Origin: Aquimarina algicola | GTDB lineage: Bacteria > Bacteroidota > Bacteroidia > Flavobacteriales > Flavobacteriaceae | Assembly: GCF_006443095.1 (NCBI RefSeq) | Contig: NZ_VFWZ01000001.1 | Coordinates: 372,001-436,000, forward strand | DNA length: 64,000 bases | Reading direction: 5' to 3' | Shown here: positions 60,202 to 64,000 of the stretch, piece after piece | How the letters are laid out: the number at the start of each line of letters is the position of its first letter | Position numbering within the stretch: the first letter of the stretch is position 1 | Position numbers and translations under genes: made by a program | Notes under the pieces: model-generated | Told to the model about the DNA's origin: nothing | Database searches by the model: none | Seen by the model: the letters and a program-made list of their open reading frames with translations, nothing else

Positions 60202-61500
60202 ATGAAAACTTTTAAAACCGCAATTTTGCTGATGGTATCAGTCCTTATTTTTTCTTGCCAATATCTTGATGATTATTCGGGATCCCCTATTTCTGTACCT
60301 CCCCAATTAGTATTGAAAGAAAACATTCAATATGAGTTACCGTTCGAAGTATTAACTACCATCGATAATGATGTCGAAATACGTAATGGCGGATATGGTT
60401 CGGGAGCAACTGCACATCCAACCAAAAAAGGGATGTTTTATGCTATTACTGATCGCGGGCCTAATACAAACTTTTTAGAAGGTAAAAAATTTCCTGTATC
60501 AGATTTTACTCCGCGTATCGGACTCTTCTCGATTCGATCAAATGCAGAAATTGTTCTTGAAAAAGAAATTCTTCTCAAAAACCCAAGCGGAACTCCTATT
60601 TCTGGAATTCCAAATCCGGAAGGGAAAGGTGCTACCGGTGAAATTCCTTATGATTTAGAAGGAAATCAACTACCTTTTGATGATTTTGGATTAGATTCTG
60701 AAGGTATTGTAGCCATGCATGATGGTACATTTTGGGTTTCTGATGAATATGGACCACATATTGTACACTACTCTGATCAAGGTGTAGAATTAGAAAGGAT
60801 TTCTCCTATTGGAGTTAATGAAGGTAATGGTGGACGAAAAATCCCTGCTGTATTTGCAAAGCGTAGGCCTAATCGCGGTATGGAAGGGCTTGCGATTACT
60901 CCAAATGAAAAAACTCTTGTAGGAATCATGCAATCTACCCTATATAACCCTGTAACAATACGTACAGATCTTACTCGTATTTTAACTTTTGACCTTACAA
61001 CAGGTAAAACAAAACAATTTTTATATAGACAAGAAGGAGCAAATCTTTCTAATTCTGAAATTGTAGGGCTTTCTAGCTCAGAGTTTCTTGTAATCGAAAG
61101 AGATGGGAATTTCTCAGGAAATGGAATAGCGCAAAAACATATTTATAAGATAGATATTTCTGAAGCAACTGATGTAACCGGAGATGATATTTCTGCTGAG
61201 TTTGGTTTGTTAATTGAAAACAAAACTATAGAAGAATCCACCTGGGAAGAAATTGAAGCAGCAGGAATTGTACCTGTCAAAAAACAACTTATCGCGGATC
61301 TGGTTGAAAAAACAGGGTATTTACATGACAAACTAGAAGGGATCTGGCTTATAGATGACCATACATTAGGATGTATCAATGATGATGATTTTGCTGTTTT
61401 TGATGAAAACGGAGATGGGATCATTGAACAAAAAATACTTCCCGGTACTTCTCAAAAAAATGATGCAAGCTCTTTGTATATGATACGAGTACATTTCTAG
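60202..61500 (+). CDS. Esterase-like phytase family lipoprotein
   Basis: The product is 432 aa. The lipobox is VLIFSC (about Cys19). The body matches the 'esterase-like activity of phytase' beta-propeller family: GGYGSGATAHPTKKGMFYAITDRGPN, DLEGNQLPFDDFGLDSEGIVAM, FWVSDEYGPHIVHYS, GMEGLAITPNEKTLVGIMQS, ILTFDLTTGKTKQFLY and the C-terminal LEGIWLIDDHTLGCINDDDF. Asp- and Glu-rich loops fit calcium-dependent phosphoester hydrolysis. It is probably periplasmic or surface-anchored. Its stop codon shares a CTAG with the stop of the convergent oxidoreductase gene. Confidence 0.88.
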   Translation: MKTFKTAILLMVSVLIFSCQYLDDYSGSPISVPPQLVLKENIQYELPFEVLTTIDNDVEIRNGGYGSGATAHPTKKGMFYAITDRGPNTNFLEGKKFPVSDFTPRIGLFSIRSNAEIVLEKEILLKNPSGTPISGIPNPEGKGATGEIPYDLEGNQLPFDDFGLDSEGIVAMHDGTFWVSDEYGPHIVHYSDQGVELERISPIGVNEGNGGRKIPAVFAKRRPNRGMEGLAITPNEKTLVGIMQSTLYNPVTIRTDLTRILTFDLTTGKTKQFLYRQEGANLSNSEIVGLSSSEFLVIERDGNFSGNGIAQKHIYKIDISEATDVTGDDISAEFGLLIENKTIEESTWEEIEAAGIVPVKKQLIADLVEKTGYLHDKLEGIWLIDDHTLGCINDDDFAVFDENGDGIIEQKILPGTSQKNDASSLYMIRVHF

Positions 61501-64000
61501 ACCAGCGCTTCTTTCAAAATACTAATGGGATGCAATGCTTTACGTTGTGTCCCATCAAATATTTGATGCCTGCAACTGGTTCCTACTGCTGCTATAATTG
61601 TATCTTGCGGAGCATTGCGAACAGCTGGAAAAAGCGTTTGCTCTCCTATTTTCATACTTACCTCATAATGTTCTTTTTCGTATCCAAAAGATCCCGCCAT
61701 ACCACAACATCCCGAAGGTATGATCGTGACCTTAAAATTTTCGGGTAAATTAAGCAATGAAAATGTAGTCTGTACATTCGATAACGCTTTTTGATGACAA
61801 TGACCATGCAATTTGATCGTTTTTGAATCAGTCGTAAATTTATGTTTATTTATGTTTCCCTTTTTAACCTCATTAGCCAAAAATTCATCAATCAGAAATG
61901 TATTTTCAGCTATTTTTTGTGCATATTCTTTATGATTAGCAAGTTTTATGTATTCATCTCTAAATGTTAATATTGCAGAAGGTTCTAAGCCTATTAGCGG
62001 TGTATTTTCATTAATGATATCCTTAAAAATATGGATATTGTCGTTTGCAAGTTTTTTTGCTTGCCCCAATAATCCTTTTGAGATAAAAGTCCTGCCACTC
62101 TCTTTATGATCTATGATTTTGATTTCATAATTTAAATGAGTCAATAATTCAATAGCATCAATCCCAATAGTCGTATCTAGATGATTTGTAAACTCATCAA
62201 TAAAAAAATAAACAGATTGTATTGGGTTACTAGGTTGTAGTTTTGGTAATTTCTTTTTTATCCAACTCTTAAGGGACTGTTTACTCAATAATGGCAAATC
62301 TCTTTCTTTTGCAACTCCTAAAGAAGATTTTAAAATTTGTGCTGTTACTCTATTTTTGAAAAAGAAATTAGTGAGTCCGGGAGCTGTTCTCCCCAGATTA
62401 TTTAATCTGTTATTGTAGGCAAACAATTTTGTTCTCAAAGACGTGCCGTTTTCTTTTTGGTATTGATATTCGAACTCGGCTTTTAGTGTTGCAACGTCTA
62501 CATTAGAAGGACATTCACTAGAACACCCTTTACAACTGATACATAGATCAAAAACTTCTTTGAGTTCTTTGTGATCAAATTTATTAGCCTTTTCACTATT
62601 GGTCAAAAATTCTCTTAGTGCATTAGCTCTTCCTCTAGTTGTATCTTTTTCATTTTTAGTGGCTCTGTAACTTGGGCACATTGTACCTCCTGCCTCAACA
62701 GATTTACGACAATCACCGCTTCCATTACATTTTTCTGTGGCTCTCAAAATGCCTAGAGAATCGCTAAAATCCAGTAACGTTTGTACTTGTGGTTCTTTGC
62801 GATCAACTTCATACCTAAGTTTTTGATCCATTGGGTAGGCATTTACAATTTTACCGGGATTAAAAATATAATCAGGATCAAAAACAGTTTTGATATTTTC
62901 TATAATCTTGTAATTCGCTTCTCCTATCATATATGGGATATATTCAGCTCTTACGATTCCGTCCCCATGCTCTCCACTCATTGATCCATTATATTTTTTT
63001 ACAAGAGCAGCAACATCATCAGTTATTTTTTTGAATAACACCACATCTTCACTCTTTTTCAAATCCAAAATAGGGCGCAAATGTAATTCTCCAGCTCCTG
63101 CATGCGCATAGTAAACAGATTTTTGACCGTGCTTGTCCATTAAATCAGTAAACTCATGTATATAATTATCCAAATCAGATATGGCTACAGCGGTATCTTC
63201 AATACAAGCAACCGCTTTTTTGTCACCTACAATGTTTCCCAATAAACCCAATCCGGCTTTTCTGAGTTCTAGAGCCTGATCTATTTCTTTTCCGATAAGA
63301 ACGGGGTTAGCATAACTTAAGTCGGAAAGATTCAGCGTTTGTAATAATTCATCTTTTTGTATTTGAAGACTTTCTTTATCATGACTTCTAAGCTCTAACA
63401 TTAGTATCGCCTGTGGATCATCAACGATAAAAAATCTATTTTTGAGCTGTGATATGTTATTTTTTGTACAATCCAAGATGGTTTTATCCATCATTTCGCA
63501 AGTATATAACCCATGTTTCATTACAGGGGCAACTGCTTTCATACAATCTTCTATAGTTTTAAAATGGGCAGCGATCATCAACGCTTCTTTTGGAGGAAGA
63601 TCATCTATTTTTAGCGTAATTGCTGTTGTAAAAGCAAGAGTTCCTTCACTACCGGTCAAAAGTTCACACATATTAAACATTTTGTCTGTATTTGTGAATA
63701 TTTGAGTGTCAATTAGAGCATCTATCGCATATCCGGTATTACGACGATGTATTTCAGGCTTAGGGAAATGCTCAATAATCTGTTCTTTTATTTCTTCAGG
63801 AAAAAGTTCCTGATATATTGTATCGTAAATTTTACCTTCTAAGGTGTCTTGCTCTCTTTTTTTATCAAATGTTTCTTTTGTAATATTATTAAAAATAGCT
63901 TCGCTCCCATCTGATAAAATGGTTTGTATCTCAACAACTTTATCTCTTGTGACTCCATATTTAATAGAAGTGGTACCGCTACTATTATTACCAACCATAC
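61497..64000 (-). CDS. FAD-binding and Fe-S oxidoreductase (D-lactate/glycolate dehydrogenase type), N-terminus outside the window
   Basis: At least 833 aa of an open frame run to the window end on the minus strand, so the start lies beyond 64000. The visible part begins within the FAD-binding (PCMH) domain at GNNSSGTTSIKYG. The FAD-oxidase C-terminal domain follows (SVYYAHAGAGELHLRPI, SGEHGDGIVRAEYIP), then two Fe-S clusters (CNGSGDCRKSVEAGGTMCPSY and CISCKGCSSECPSNVDV). It ends with two CCG-type halves (HGHCHQKAL and IPSGCCGMAGSFGYE). This single-chain layout is that of GlcD/GlpC fusions and D-lactate dehydrogenases that feed electrons to the membrane. Confidence 0.9.
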   Translation of the reverse strand, partial: MVGNNSSGTTSIKYGVTRDKVVEIQTILSDGSEAIFNNITKETFDKKREQDTLEGKIYDTIYQELFPEEIKEQIIEHFPKPEIHRRNTGYAIDALIDTQIFTNTDKMFNMCELLTGSEGTLAFTTAITLKIDDLPPKEALMIAAHFKTIEDCMKAVAPVMKHGLYTCEMMDKTILDCTKNNISQLKNRFFIVDDPQAILMLELRSHDKESLQIQKDELLQTLNLSDLSYANPVLIGKEIDQALELRKAGLGLLGNIVGDKKAVACIEDTAVAISDLDNYIHEFTDLMDKHGQKSVYYAHAGAGELHLRPILDLKKSEDVVLFKKITDDVAALVKKYNGSMSGEHGDGIVRAEYIPYMIGEANYKIIENIKTVFDPDYIFNPGKIVNAYPMDQKLRYEVDRKEPQVQTLLDFSDSLGILRATEKCNGSGDCRKSVEAGGTMCPSYRATKNEKDTTRGRANALREFLTNSEKANKFDHKELKEVFDLCISCKGCSSECPSNVDVATLKAEFEYQYQKENGTSLRTKLFAYNNRLNNLGRTAPGLTNFFFKNRVTAQILKSSLGVAKERDLPLLSKQSLKSWIKKKLPKLQPSNPIQSVYFFIDEFTNHLDTTIGIDAIELLTHLNYEIKIIDHKESGRTFISKGLLGQAKKLANDNIHIFKDIINENTPLIGLEPSAILTFRDEYIKLANHKEYAQKIAENTFLIDEFLANEVKKGNINKHKFTTDSKTIKLHGHCHQKALSNVQTTFSLLNLPENFKVTIIPSGCCGMAGSFGYEKEHYEVSMKIGEQTLFPAVRNAPQDTIIAAVGTSCRHQIFDGTQRKALHPISILKEALV

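Noticed and set aside
1-64000. tRNA, rRNA, CRISPR arrays, intact IS elements or prophage
   Set aside because: No cloverleaf, array of spaced repeats, transposase or phage gene was seen on reading both strands by eye; short or degenerate examples could still be missed.

Overview
The window looks like a piece of a chromosome from a marine flavobacterium (family Flavobacteriaceae, probably in the Aquimarina neighbourhood; the genus is inference). The grounds are very AT-rich DNA, an almost complete lack of Shine-Dalgarno sequences, several promoters of the Bacteroidetes type (TTG, then about 18-20 bp, then TAnnTTTG), many secreted lipoproteins with a Cys lipobox, and a SusC/SusD pair under an ECF sigma/FecR system. 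I saw no tRNA, rRNA, CRISPR array, prophage or intact insertion sequence.

Layout. 1-5.5 kb: an NTF2-like protein fragment, a DJ-1/PfpI protein, a membrane-anchored AraC regulator, a D-threonine-aldolase-type PLP enzyme, a secreted protein of unknown function and a degenerate histidine kinase with an intact receiver. 5.5-16 kb: cell envelope and housekeeping genes (M23/LysM peptidase, OmpA lipoprotein, RlmI-like methyltransferase, helicase, two tandem MsrB, a pair of paralogous lipoproteins, lipoamide dehydrogenase). 16-21 kb: aroQ and xerD, separated by beta-barrel genes; xerD is translationally linked to a barrel-like protein and a leucine-rich-repeat lipoprotein. 22-29.4 kb: nnr and a threonine operon (Ile/Thr-rich leader peptide, thrA, thrB, a Rid-family protein, thrC). 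29.4-33 kb: an M28-fold protein with altered metal ligands, a NUDIX hydrolase and an M20 peptidase. 33-42.2 kb: a Sus-type uptake locus read on the minus strand in the order sigma, FecR, SusC with an STN domain, SusD, a lipoprotein esterase-like hydrolase and a binding lipoprotein. It contains no recognisable glycosidase. 42.5-51.2 kb: gcvT, an epimerase, a DCC protein, a DinB-like secreted protein, a group II decarboxylase with a divergent LysR regulator, a dicarboxylate symporter and aroC. 51.4-57.3 kb: a small double-glycine leader peptide, then a tight operon of a GH3 glucosidase, a fused gluconokinase/6-phosphogluconate dehydrogenase and a GntP permease. 57.8-64 kb: a secreted alpha/beta hydrolase, an LpxH-like metallophosphoesterase, a phytase-like esterase lipoprotein and a large FAD/Fe-S oxidoreductase cut by the window end.

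Points that stand out: the threonine-operon leader peptide; two copies of a roughly 130-160 bp long-hairpin repeat, each ending 11 nt after the stop codon of a minus-strand gene; the solitary double-glycine peptide gene; the GntK-Gnd fusion in an operon that makes sense for aldonic (oxidised) cello-oligosaccharides; and several genes whose family fold is kept while key catalytic residues are changed (histidine kinase, M28 peptidase, SDR, Rid). No single locus is clearly a new defence or mobile system.
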